A DNA stretch of 10,868 bases. Source: an uncultured Clostridia bacterium (GTDB lineage: Bacteria; Bacillota; Clostridia; Peptostreptococcales; Anaerovoracaceae). The stretch lies in NCBI GenBank assembly GCA_946402595.1, contig CAMIWY010000018.1:1-10868 (forward strand). Direction: 5' to 3'. Both the position numbers and the translations under genes were made by a program. Below are positions 1 to 7,920 of the stretch, piece by piece (the stretch's first letter is position 1; each line of letters opens with the position of its first letter). The notes beneath the pieces were generated by a model. It saw only the letters and a program-made list of their open reading frames with translations, made no database searches and had not been told where the DNA came from.

Positions 1-603
1 TGCTGCAGTGAAGCATGAGTCCGTGGTCCAGTGATGGTCTGTTTTGTAGAAATCCTCATCACTTCCGCTTAGCCACTGTGCAGCTTCTATGTAATCGATC
101 CCCTTCTCAAGAGCCTTCTCTCTGAAATACTGATTTTTATAGTATGTGTAGTTCGTCAGGCCCGGCATTGCTTCATCAGGTGATGCGGACATCTTGCTCG
201 GCGCCTGGATATACACAAGCGGGATATCCATCTCAGCAAGCCAGTCAGCAGAATCGGCCAGCTTCTGGACCGCCGCGTCAACATCCTCTTCGCTGTAGCC
301 TGAAGCACGCGATACTATATATCCGTCAGGCTTTCTGATGATGTCATTTCCCGGATCCGCATCATACAGATAATCACGGTCCATCAGACCCTGGAAGCCA
401 CCGTTCAGGTTGACAAAAGGATATACGATCGAGTCGACAGCTTCCGCATCGGCCGCGATCTCCCTTATGCCGTGTGTCGTTCCCGCTCTGTAGTTGTTTA
501 AGGTCTCTTTCACGTTCAGAACGAAGCACGCAAATACCACCAGCAGAAAAAGAACTGCAGTAAGATATCTGTATTTGATTGTTCCTGTCTTCTTTTCTTT
601 CAC
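1..603 (-). CDS. DHHW-family membrane-anchored SGNH/AlgJ-like protein, partial (C-terminus beyond window)
   Basis: Only the first 201 residues are present; the gene runs off the low-coordinate edge. A short basic N-terminus is followed by one hydrophobic segment (about residues 13-31), so the rest should lie outside the membrane. Near the edge is T-D-H-H-W-T, with D189-H190-H191-W192, the motif that names the DHHW family. In the related AlgJ/AlgX proteins the Asp-His pair is catalytic and the Ser nucleophile lies further C-terminal, which here would be outside the window. By family knowledge it works with the MBOAT gene just upstream to put O-acyl groups on an extracellular polymer. I chose GTG at 601-603, 21 bases after the MBOAT stop: the frame has no ATG before the membrane segment, and it is closed upstream by the MBOAT stop itself. 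The ribosome binding site is weak. A tiny ATG-TCG-AAA-TAA frame ends one base before the GTG, so translational coupling is possible. Family assignment is fairly sure; the exact substrate is unknown. Confidence 0.85.
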   Translation of the reverse strand, partial: MKEKKTGTIKYRYLTAVLFLLVVFACFVLNVKETLNNYRAGTTHGIREIAADAEAVDSIVYPFVNLNGGFQGLMDRDYLYDADPGNDIIRKPDGYIVSRASGYSEEDVDAAVQKLADSADWLAEMDIPLVYIQAPSKMSASPDEAMPGLTNYTYYKNQYFREKALEKGIDYIEAAQWLSGSDEDFYKTDHHWTTDSCFTAA

Positions 604-624
604 TTTATTTCGACATCCGGTCTG

Positions 625-2022
625 TTAGAAGTTGAAGTATATGAACGGATTATATGCTCCCTTGACCATGAAGGAGATGGACAGAAGGAGTATCAGAAGC
701 ACGAAGAATGGCCTGATCACATCTGCCGCAGCTGCGAATGCTTTGTTTTTCTTCAGTCTGTTCACAAGCGGAACGCTGACCAGAAGAGCCAGCAGAAGCA
801 CTGTGTAGTTTTCCTGCAGATAGAAGGATGCAGTGTCATCCCACAGCCCCGTGCCCGAGGCGCCCAGCATGACTCTGAGCATCCCGACGGCTCCGCTGAG
901 GTTGTCAGCCCTGAAGAGCACCCACAGGAAATTGACGGTCAGGAGCGTGTAGATGTGCATGATCACGCCCGGGATGTTCCTCTTTTCAATCTTCAGCAGC
1001 TTCTCAAGAATGATCAGCGTACCGTAGATGACACCCCACAGTATGAATGTCCAGTTGGCTCCATGCCATACTCCCGTGCAGATCCATACGACTGCGAGGT
1101 TGAATATCTGCCTCTTGAGTCCTCTGCGGTTGCCTCCGAGAGGTATGTAGATGTAATCCCTGAACCAGCTGCTCAGTGAGATGTGCCACCTTCTCCAGAA
1201 CTCAGAGACAGTGCGCGAAATATACGGATAGTTGAAGTTCTCGAGGAAATGGAACCCGAACATGAGGCCGAGGCCGATCGCCATGTCTGAGTATCCCGAG
1301 AAATCGAAGAATATCTGGAACGTATAGGCTATAGATGCAAGCCAGGCTGTGCCCGTGCTGAGTGATGAAGGATCCATCGCGTAGATGCTGTCGGCCATGA
1401 TTCCCAGCAGATTGGCGAGCAGAACCTTCTTGCCGAGCCCGTACACGAACCTCTTCGTTCCCTCATTGAAGTCTTCAGCCGTGATCTTCCTGCCGCCGAT
1501 CTCCTTCGAGACAGTCGTGAACCTGACGATAGGTCCCGCTATCAGCTGTGGGAAGAAGGTTATGTACAGTGCGACATTGAATATGCTCTTCTGCACACGG
1601 CTGTTGTCCCTGTATACATCTATGCAGTAGGACAGTGCCTGGAACGTGAAGAACGATATCCCTATAGGCAGAGCTATCCTGGTGAACTCCGAATGATTGC
1701 CCGTGATCGCCTGGATGTTGTCTCTGAAGAAGTTGTAGTACTTGAAATAGAAAAGATAGCTCAGATTGAGCACCACATCAAGAGCAAGCAGCCACTGCTG
1801 CGTCCTTTTGCTCTCCGTTCCGGTGATCAGCAGGGCTATCGCCCAGTTTACGAACACCGAAAAGAGCAGCACAAATACTACTTTGTGCGCTCCGTACGCA
1901 TAAAAAGCGACACTCAGAAGCAGCAGCCATTTATTGCGCTGCTCCGTAGTGCGTAATATCCGGCACCCAAGAAGGGCGACCGGCAGAAAGCAGAACAGAA
2001 ATATCTCACTGGAAAATACCAT
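625..2022 (-). CDS. MBOAT-family O-acyltransferase, AlgI-like
   Basis: This 465-residue polytopic membrane protein should move an acyl group (commonly acetyl) across the membrane for O-acylation of an extracytoplasmic glycan. Hallmarks are the FDFSGYSDMAIG segment (about 239-250), the EFWRRWHISLSSWFRDYIYIPLGGN region (about 274-298) with His280, and the WHG motif with the expected catalytic His320, followed by NWTFILWG. The PLGGN form and the length point to the AlgI type (alginate or peptidoglycan O-acetylation) rather than the D-alanine exporter DltB; no dltA or dltC is visible. Many hydrophobic stretches span the whole length. The ATG at 2020-2022 has an AGGAGA ribosome binding site 10 bases upstream. 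The next gene downstream, 21 bases away, encodes a DHHW protein, the typical periplasmic or extracellular partner of AlgI-like MBOATs. The polymer acted on is probably the product of the transferase gene upstream, but that is inferred from position only. Confidence 0.93.
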   Translation of the reverse strand: MVFSSEIFLFCFLPVALLGCRILRTTEQRNKWLLLLSVAFYAYGAHKVVFVLLFSVFVNWAIALLITGTESKRTQQWLLALDVVLNLSYLFYFKYYNFFRDNIQAITGNHSEFTRIALPIGISFFTFQALSYCIDVYRDNSRVQKSIFNVALYITFFPQLIAGPIVRFTTVSKEIGGRKITAEDFNEGTKRFVYGLGKKVLLANLLGIMADSIYAMDPSSLSTGTAWLASIAYTFQIFFDFSGYSDMAIGLGLMFGFHFLENFNYPYISRTVSEFWRRWHISLSSWFRDYIYIPLGGNRRGLKRQIFNLAVVWICTGVWHGANWTFILWGVIYGTLIILEKLLKIEKRNIPGVIMHIYTLLTVNFLWVLFRADNLSGAVGMLRVMLGASGTGLWDDTASFYLQENYTVLLLALLVSVPLVNRLKKNKAFAAAADVIRPFFVLLILLLSISFMVKGAYNPFIYFNF

Positions 2023-2095
2023 ATCCTGCTTATCTCCTGCCTGTCCCGCTGAAGTGAATCATGTCTGTTGCAGTTAAAATAATCATCTAAACTTA
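2023..2095 (-). other. Longest intergenic gap (73 bases), no clear promoter or terminator
   Basis: It lies between the stop of the CDP-glycerol transferase gene and the start of the MBOAT gene. The half next to the transferase stop is AT-rich, and the half next to the MBOAT start carries its ribosome binding site. I see no strong GC stem followed by a T-run and no good -35/-10 pair, so read-through from the upstream gene is the simplest reading. A weak internal promoter in the AT-rich half cannot be excluded. Confidence 0.5.
2033..2038 (-). promoter_or_regulatory. Ribosome binding site of the MBOAT gene
   Basis: On the minus strand this reads AGGAGA, 10 bases before the ATG at 2020-2022. It supports that start and independent ribosome loading after the 73-base gap. 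Confidence 0.65.
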
Positions 2096-5000
2096 TCAGT
2101 ATCCTTTCGACTTGAGGTACTCGTAAGTTCTCTTGCTGTTGTCCGAGTCAATGTATTTAAAGTATTTCGGACGCATTTCCTTTGCGCGTTCACTTTCGGT
2201 GAATCCGACCGCTATATTGCGCTTGATGCTTTCGATAACATCAGGCAGCTCAGTATATCTCTCACCAAACAGGTCATGCTCCATGTCAAGATAGCTGCCG
2301 TGGTTCTCCATGTACATGTCATAGTCAAACTGATAGAAGACTACCGGTTTGCCCATGTAGTATACGTCCCAGCAGACGCTGGAGTAGTCGGTTATAAGCA
2401 TCGAGCACTTCATCATTATCTCATTGAGCGGCCTGCTTCCGAACTGTACCAGCTCAATATTCTCTGAAGAAGCGCTGAACTTGCCGAGGAAATCCTTGAA
2501 TTTAGGATGTATGAAGAAAATGAGTCTGACATCGTTTTCTTTCAGGCAGTCTGTCAGAGTCTTATCCTGCAGCATTTCCATGTAATTGCGGAAATAGTCG
2601 CTTGCGAGGAAGTCTTCGTCTGTCTTTTCTTCGAGCCATGCTCTCCATGTAGGCATGACAAGAATGAGCTTCTCATCCGGGCTCGACTTGTCCTCGAGCA
2701 CATCCCATCTGGTGAATCCTACGACAGGAGCATTGGCCGGCGAGTATCCGAAGTACTCGTCCATTATGTGCTGTTCATAGTCTGAAGTAGTCGTAATATG
2801 AGTCATCGGACTGCTTCCGTTCGCGCCGAATATGCTGTCAACTCTCTTGAGCGCTGTCACGCCGTGCTGGAGGAAGTATACAGGCTTCTTTCTCATCCTC
2901 CCGGATATCAGGTTAGGCTTTGGCCTCCACACATACAGATGCTTTCTTGAGTCCGAACCCACAAAGACCTTTGCCGCTATGCAGTAGAGCATGTGTTTGA
3001 AGCTCATGAAGTATATCACATGGTCCCTGTACGGCTCCAGATTGGCATTGTCCTTCGCATTTCTGTCGATAACGAAATATATATCCTTTTTTTCCTGCTC
3101 CGAAAGTTCTTCCATGCAGTATCTGAAGAAATAGAACCCGTTATCCTGCGCTGCCGACGAGAATTTCTCGAATACCAGCCAGATTTTTCTGCCCCTGAAG
3201 GTCCTGCCGAGCAGTCTGTAATACACATATGCCCCGAACTCCTTGGCTCTGGTCGCATGGTTATCGTACGGAGTCTTCTCTCTCAGAGTGAATGCAAGGC
3301 TCTCATACAGCGAGATGTGAGGAAATGCTATATAATCACCAAGCTCGCACTGATAGTACAGAGTCTTGAGCATCTTTCTCTGCTTTCTGGTCAGCATGGC
3401 ATGGTATTTTTCTTCACCCCTGCCCGGTGTATCTGCCACTACGTAGAGATCCCAGTATACGCATCCGTGCTTAAGAACAGACAGATCCGCTGTTACATCC
3501 AGGATGTACCTGCCATCTTCCCTGGAGATGGTATATGGCAGGCTGTGGACTATGCTCTCGATATTGCTGCGGTATTCGAGCACGACATCTCTGACCGTGC
3601 CGATCCCTTCAAGGCAGCTGAGCTTCAGATATGTACATGTCCCCTTCGTTCTGAATGACTCGACATCAACTCTTACCGGTCTGTACTTTGTGACTGACCC
3701 GATATTCAGTTCACCTACCTGGCGCTTTCTGTTCCTGTCACGGACTCTCTTCTTTACAGACTTTTTCTTCGAAAGAGCCTCTGCAATTGTCTTCGGCACA
3801 GATTCAGTCGTAAAAATGTACTCAAACGAATCCGCATAAGCTTCTCTGAACCTTTTCCCTATCCTCTCGGAGAACCCCGACTGGTGGAACACTACGAGGT
3901 CACTGTCAGCATCGACACTTTCCGAGAAAATATCCACATCATAAGGAGTCGGAAGTTTTCCGCAGTCGATGAGATGCCACGCCTTTTCCTTGTTGCCTGC
4001 AAGATCATCCACTCTCAGCGAGCCTGCGTCTTCTGTCAGTATGTACCGCATCAGTTCAGATGCCGCCGTCAGGGAATCATACTTGAGGAACCTGTCCTGA
4101 TAATCCTCTGCCTTGCTGTAGTCCGCCTTAAGATAGCTTCTGCTCCTGAAGAGTTCCTTAAGTTCGTCTTCTGTATCGACTCTGATGAACGGAAGCTCGG
4201 ATATATCAAAATACAGGCCTCTCTGAGAAGAGTATTCGTCATAGTCATATGTGAACAGTATGACCGGCTTTCCGGTGATCGAATAGTCGAAGAAGATGCT
4301 GGAGTAGTCCGTTATGAGGGCATCCATGCTGTTGATGAACTCATACTTCTCGATGTTGTGCGGGAAAGCGGATATATGCCTGAAATCGCTTGTATCAAGT
4401 GCGCTCTGTACGATCGGATGAAGGTTGACGTACATCTTCTGGTCATCCGCCAGAGCCGCATCAAACCGGCTGAGGAGTGCGTGCATTTCCGCAGCGAATT
4501 CTTCAGTCTTTATATTCTTGTTGTCGAGGCCTCTCCATGTTGGCATGTAGGCGAGAGTGCTGTAATTCTCATCGCCGCACGCTGCCTTTATCTCTGCCGC
4601 TCTGTCCTTATCGCAGAAAATCGAGTTGCGCGGATATCCGTGTGTTATGACTTTGCCCGTGAACAGATTGTTCAGGTTGTAGTCGCGCATTATCGCTTCG
4701 CGGGTAAAATCATTAGGGAACAGAAGATGGCTCGCCTGCAGGAAGTTATGCTGTGAATTGTGCATCGTTTCGATGCCGCCGCCCATCTTCTTGCCGAGTG
4801 TTTTCCACGGAGTCCCGTGCCATGTCTGCAGATACACCTGCCCGTCTCTTCTGATGAAATATGACGGGAAGGAACTGTTATTGATGAGATATCCTGCCGT
4901 AGCCAGCAGCCTGGCGTACAGATCGGAATGGATATGCACCAGTTCAATGTCCAGCCCGAGCGCGTCGACAGTCTTCTGATCGCGCTCAACGTTATTCGTT

Positions 5001-5203
5001 GAAAAGTATACTTTGAAGTCTTTTCCTTCAGGCATCTCAAGCAGCGCCCTTGCCATTGCAAGAGGAGAGTCTGAAACCTCCTTGCCGTGGAAAGACTCAA
5101 ACAGGATCACCTTTCTGTCCACCGGGAGTTTTGTGTAAAATCCGGTGTAGATGAACCTCATCCAGAATCTCTTGTCTGTGTATTTTTTATTGTTTCTTTT
5201 CAT
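2096..5203 (-). CDS. Tandem-domain CDP-glycerol glycerophosphotransferase (TagF-like), 1035 residues
   Basis: The protein should transfer polyol-phosphate units, typically glycerol-3-phosphate from CDP-glycerol, onto a growing teichoic-acid-like chain at the inner membrane face. It holds two full Glyphos_transf domains. Domain 1 (about residues 30-385) has the HGTPWK motif at 129-134, MPTWRG at 220-225, HP at 262-263 and ITDYSS at 297-302. Domain 2 (about 670-1020) has HGVTALKR at 780-787, MPTWR at 850-854, HP at 899-900 and ITDYSS at 937-942. All the family's key His and Ser motifs are therefore kept in both. The middle (about 425-635) has no motif I know; it starts with a very basic patch near 478-495. 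The ATG at 5201-5203 is preferred because GGGGAG sits 7 bases upstream; it overlaps the yfhO-like gene by 17 bases. A TTG at 5246-5248 would add 15 residues but lacks such a site. The glycerol versus ribitol donor, and primase versus polymerase role, cannot be decided from sequence by eye. Confidence 0.92.
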   Translation of the reverse strand: MKRNNKKYTDKRFWMRFIYTGFYTKLPVDRKVILFESFHGKEVSDSPLAMARALLEMPEGKDFKVYFSTNNVERDQKTVDALGLDIELVHIHSDLYARLLATAGYLINNSSFPSYFIRRDGQVYLQTWHGTPWKTLGKKMGGGIETMHNSQHNFLQASHLLFPNDFTREAIMRDYNLNNLFTGKVITHGYPRNSIFCDKDRAAEIKAACGDENYSTLAYMPTWRGLDNKNIKTEEFAAEMHALLSRFDAALADDQKMYVNLHPIVQSALDTSDFRHISAFPHNIEKYEFINSMDALITDYSSIFFDYSITGKPVILFTYDYDEYSSQRGLYFDISELPFIRVDTEDELKELFRSRSYLKADYSKAEDYQDRFLKYDSLTAASELMRYILTEDAGSLRVDDLAGNKEKAWHLIDCGKLPTPYDVDIFSESVDADSDLVVFHQSGFSERIGKRFREAYADSFEYIFTTESVPKTIAEALSKKKSVKKRVRDRNRKRQVGELNIGSVTKYRPVRVDVESFRTKGTCTYLKLSCLEGIGTVRDVVLEYRSNIESIVHSLPYTISREDGRYILDVTADLSVLKHGCVYWDLYVVADTPGRGEEKYHAMLTRKQRKMLKTLYYQCELGDYIAFPHISLYESLAFTLREKTPYDNHATRAKEFGAYVYYRLLGRTFRGRKIWLVFEKFSSAAQDNGFYFFRYCMEELSEQEKKDIYFVIDRNAKDNANLEPYRDHVIYFMSFKHMLYCIAAKVFVGSDSRKHLYVWRPKPNLISGRMRKKPVYFLQHGVTALKRVDSIFGANGSSPMTHITTTSDYEQHIMDEYFGYSPANAPVVGFTRWDVLEDKSSPDEKLILVMPTWRAWLEEKTDEDFLASDYFRNYMEMLQDKTLTDCLKENDVRLIFFIHPKFKDFLGKFSASSENIELVQFGSRPLNEIMMKCSMLITDYSSVCWDVYYMGKPVVFYQFDYDMYMENHGSYLDMEHDLFGERYTELPDVIESIKRNIAVGFTESERAKEMRPKYFKYIDSDNSKRTYEYLKSKGY

Positions 5204-7916
5204 AAGTGCTCTCCCCGGATTCTCTCTTTCGTCTGAGTCTTCGTTCAAAGACGCTTATGAGTACCGTCAGCAGCAGTCCCGTTCCGGTAATGGCTGCTGC
5301 AATATGTCTGCTGGTGTAATCGTATCTTATTTCGACTTTATGGGTCCCCTTCGTTACAGGCGTCGCGAAGAAAGCGATATTGGCATTGTGGAACTCTGCC
5401 ACCTGTCCGCCATCTATGAACACATTCCAGTTGTCGTTTATAGGCATCGAAAGGAACAGCCACCCGTCGTCAGCGGAATTGAGAGTACCTTTTACACAGT
5501 CAGATTTTTTCTCACTCACTTCATAAACAGACTTGCATCTCTCTGCTGCATACTTATCGAAATTAGCCGCACTCATGGCTGATACATACAGCCTGTCGAA
5601 TTCATATCTTCCGGCTTTGGACAGTGTGATCTTGATGTTGCCGTTATACGAGTCGTAGTATCCCATGTTGAGGTCAAAATCCACGATCCCCGGTATTGTC
5701 TGGTTGTTCCACTTGTTGGTAACATCGAACTTCAGCTTGCTGTTGGACCCCTTGAGCTTGAAGTCTCCTACAGACTTGCCGCTGTCATTGAATCTCCTGA
5801 GATTATCGAACGAAACGATGAGCTGGCTGTCAGTGACGCCTGCGACGTTGATAGTGAATGAAGCATCTCCCTTTTCAGCATTGATGGTGTTGCCGTCAAT
5901 GGTCAGTCCGTCTGTTGCGACTACTGTATACGGAATATCTGTGATGTCTGTATCTATGTCAGCTGCAGTGATCTGCCTGGTCTCATCGAGATCAGCTGCC
6001 GACTCATCCGGCATCACAACCGCCTGCAGCAGGGCCTGCTCTCTCTCAAGTCTGCCGAGCTTTCTGAATTCGCTCTCAGTCATGAACTTATCATAAACGA
6101 AGCCCAGGCTTGAGTCATACTTGCTCCTGAATACGTTGACTCCGTCAAGATTGTCATAGTATTCGAACGCATATCCCGCACGGCCGTCAGCGCCGGTCCT
6201 GTCATTTTTGATGTCATCTCCGAGGAAATACTTCACGCCGTAGAGGAAGTCCAGTCCCATCCTGTTTCCGTTGGACTGTACATATACTCTCTTGGAGTAG
6301 CCGAGGTTATTTCCTGTCAGCTTGTTGAACTCCGACAGCCTTGTCGGGATCTTGGAGTCATACAGGTAAATGGTGTTGTTCTGCCACCACAGGTTCTCAT
6401 TGACCGGCTGGTCCGCCTTGAGGTGTGTATTGATCCAGTCGACCTGATCTATTCTGTAGAATCCGTCATCTTCGATGAGTGAACCTGCACGCTGTGTAGA
6501 TGCATTCAGCTGGTCATTGATCGCTCCGACCTTGAAGTAATAATCCGTGTTGTTGTAGAAAGACACGTTCCACGCGAGCACCAGCGTGCCGACGACCGAC
6601 ATTATGATGAGCGCCTGACGCGCACGCAGGGATTTTATCAGTTTCTTTCCGGATGCCACTATAAGTATCATCACGAATCCCGCGGCGAGATTACCTCCCA
6701 GGAACATGGCCTTTCTGAGGCTGAGATCTCCTGTCACATCGAGATATGCAAGTCCCAGCGTTGAGAAGACAAGCACAGCCCACCACAGAAGCAGAACTAT
6801 CAGATTGCGTGTTTTGGCCATCTCATCGAGATCCATATGCTCTGCGGCGCACCATACAAGGAAGAATATAAGCATGAAGTACCAGCGGTTGGATACATAT
6901 CCGAAGCCGTTGAACATCGAACCGAAGAACGGCGACATAGTCATTGCGAGCATAATAACTGACATGATGACATGCGTCGCTTTGATCGTCGGCTTGCCCC
7001 TGAACGCAAGCAGCGCCAGCAGGGCAAAAATCGGGATTCCGATGTTGGTGTAGTTGAAGGCGTATCCTGTGGATACGAGTCTGAGGCCCTCTGCATAATA
7101 GTAGCCGATATCATACAACCACGAAACAGAAGGCTTGCTGCCGGTCGATGCTCCTGACAGCGTCTGCAGGGTCACGAAGACGAAAACCGCCCCGATCATG
7201 ATGCCGGTCACTCCGTACAGGATAAATCTGCCTATATATGAAAAATATCTTTTTGCCGAAAAGTCGTAGTATGCGAAATATCTGAAAAGGATATAAATTA
7301 TTATCCCTATCGCCGCCATGTATGCCAGATAGTAGTTGACCCCTACGGTGATGCCGACTGTCAGCATGAACAGAGCCGGGGATTTGTTCTTGTATATCCG
7401 GTCCGTTGCCATTACAAGCAGCGGGAACAGAATGAACAGATCGATGAACTGTCCCTGCATGAGCGACAGATTGATAGTCCAGGTCGTTGTAACATAGCAG
7501 ATCGCGCCTACCAGTGCCTGGAAATTGCTGAGTCTGACCTCTTTGCAGAAGAGTATGAACGCGATTCCGGCAAAATACAGCCTCAGCAGGATCGCTACGG
7601 TGTACCCGAGCTCTACATATCCTGCCGGGAACAGTGATGCTATAACAAGGAAAGGATCGACCGGCATCTTGGTATCAAGCCCGGTGCCTCTGTCCCATGA
7701 CCACATCGGATAGCCGTCACCGGAAAAGAGACTGTGGAGGTTGTGTCTCATCTCTACAGTCCAGAAGTAGCCCTGGTCATATGCATCGGCGTGATTCACG
7801 AATGATCTGCTTTCAAGTATGAACATCGCAAAAATGCCTGCCATCACAATGCAGAAAAGGACAGTATAAGTTGCTATTGTTGTCCAGGTGTTTCTGAGCG
7901 GTCTGATTTTCTTCAT
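5187..7916 (-). CDS. YfhO-family polytopic membrane protein, probable extracytoplasmic glycosyltransferase
   Basis: This 909-residue protein has a basic N-terminus, about a dozen hydrophobic segments between residues 13 and 452, a long soluble region (about 455-870), one last membrane segment (871-890) and a very basic tail. The acidic D-A-Y-D-Q motif at 44-48, just after the first membrane segment, sits where GT-C-type enzymes carry catalytic acidic residues. Other YfhO signs are NRWYFM at 343-348, the YGVKYFLGD segment (559-567), and the C-terminal beta module with GW at 818-819, DG at 835-836 and GTHKVEIRYD at 857-866. In Bacillus and Listeria, YfhO-type proteins add sugars to lipoteichoic or wall teichoic acid outside the cell from a lipid-linked donor. 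That fits the polyol-phosphate transferase gene it overlaps by 17 bases. The usual GT2 (CsbB-like) and GtrA-like donor genes are not in the window. The ATG follows the upstream stop by 4 bases with only a weak ribosome binding site, so translational coupling is likely. The sugar is unknown. Confidence 0.9.
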   Translation of the reverse strand: MKKIRPLRNTWTTIATYTVLFCIVMAGIFAMFILESRSFVNHADAYDQGYFWTVEMRHNLHSLFSGDGYPMWSWDRGTGLDTKMPVDPFLVIASLFPAGYVELGYTVAILLRLYFAGIAFILFCKEVRLSNFQALVGAICYVTTTWTINLSLMQGQFIDLFILFPLLVMATDRIYKNKSPALFMLTVGITVGVNYYLAYMAAIGIIIYILFRYFAYYDFSAKRYFSYIGRFILYGVTGIMIGAVFVFVTLQTLSGASTGSKPSVSWLYDIGYYYAEGLRLVSTGYAFNYTNIGIPIFALLALLAFRGKPTIKATHVIMSVIMLAMTMSPFFGSMFNGFGYVSNRWYFMLIFFLVWCAAEHMDLDEMAKTRNLIVLLLWWAVLVFSTLGLAYLDVTGDLSLRKAMFLGGNLAAGFVMILIVASGKKLIKSLRARQALIIMSVVGTLVLAWNVSFYNNTDYYFKVGAINDQLNASTQRAGSLIEDDGFYRIDQVDWINTHLKADQPVNENLWWQNNTIYLYDSKIPTRLSEFNKLTGNNLGYSKRVYVQSNGNRMGLDFLYGVKYFLGDDIKNDRTGADGRAGYAFEYYDNLDGVNVFRSKYDSSLGFVYDKFMTESEFRKLGRLEREQALLQAVVMPDESAADLDETRQITAADIDTDITDIPYTVVATDGLTIDGNTINAEKGDASFTINVAGVTDSQLIVSFDNLRRFNDSGKSVGDFKLKGSNSKLKFDVTNKWNNQTIPGIVDFDLNMGYYDSYNGNIKITLSKAGRYEFDRLYVSAMSAANFDKYAAERCKSVYEVSEKKSDCVKGTLNSADDGWLFLSMPINDNWNVFIDGGQVAEFHNANIAFFATPVTKGTHKVEIRYDYTSRHIAAAITGTGLLLTVLISVFERRLRRKRESGESTYEKKQ
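5211..5216 (-). promoter_or_regulatory. Ribosome binding site that sets the transferase start
   Basis: The minus strand reads GGGGAG with 7 bases to the ATG at 5201-5203. It lies inside the 3' end of the yfhO-like gene and favours the shorter start over the TTG at 5246-5248. Confidence 0.7.
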
Positions 7917-7920
7917 ATTT

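Noticed and set aside
625..2022. Assignment of the MBOAT as DltB (D-alanine export)
   Set aside because: The RDYIYIPLGGN region and length fit the AlgI type, the neighbour is DHHW rather than DltD, and no dltA or dltC is present in the window.
2023..2095. Possible terminator or promoter in the largest gap
   Set aside because: No GC-rich stem followed by a T-run and no convincing -35/-10 pair could be found on the coding strand.
2993..3658. A 221-codon plus-strand open frame
   Set aside because: It is antisense to the middle and second domain of the transferase, with no domain I know and unnatural composition; it is a shadow of the real gene.
2378..4309. The same 12 bases (gctggagtagtc) at 2378-2389 and 4298-4309
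   Set aside because: They are exactly 640 codons apart and encode the same D-Y-S-S motif in the two transferase domains. This is protein conservation, not a DNA repeat or mobile element.
3884..4756. A 290-codon open frame on the plus strand
   Set aside because: It lies wholly antisense to the first catalytic domain of the transferase, which has strong motifs. Its translation shows no recognisable domain and it has no gene-like context, so it is a coding shadow.
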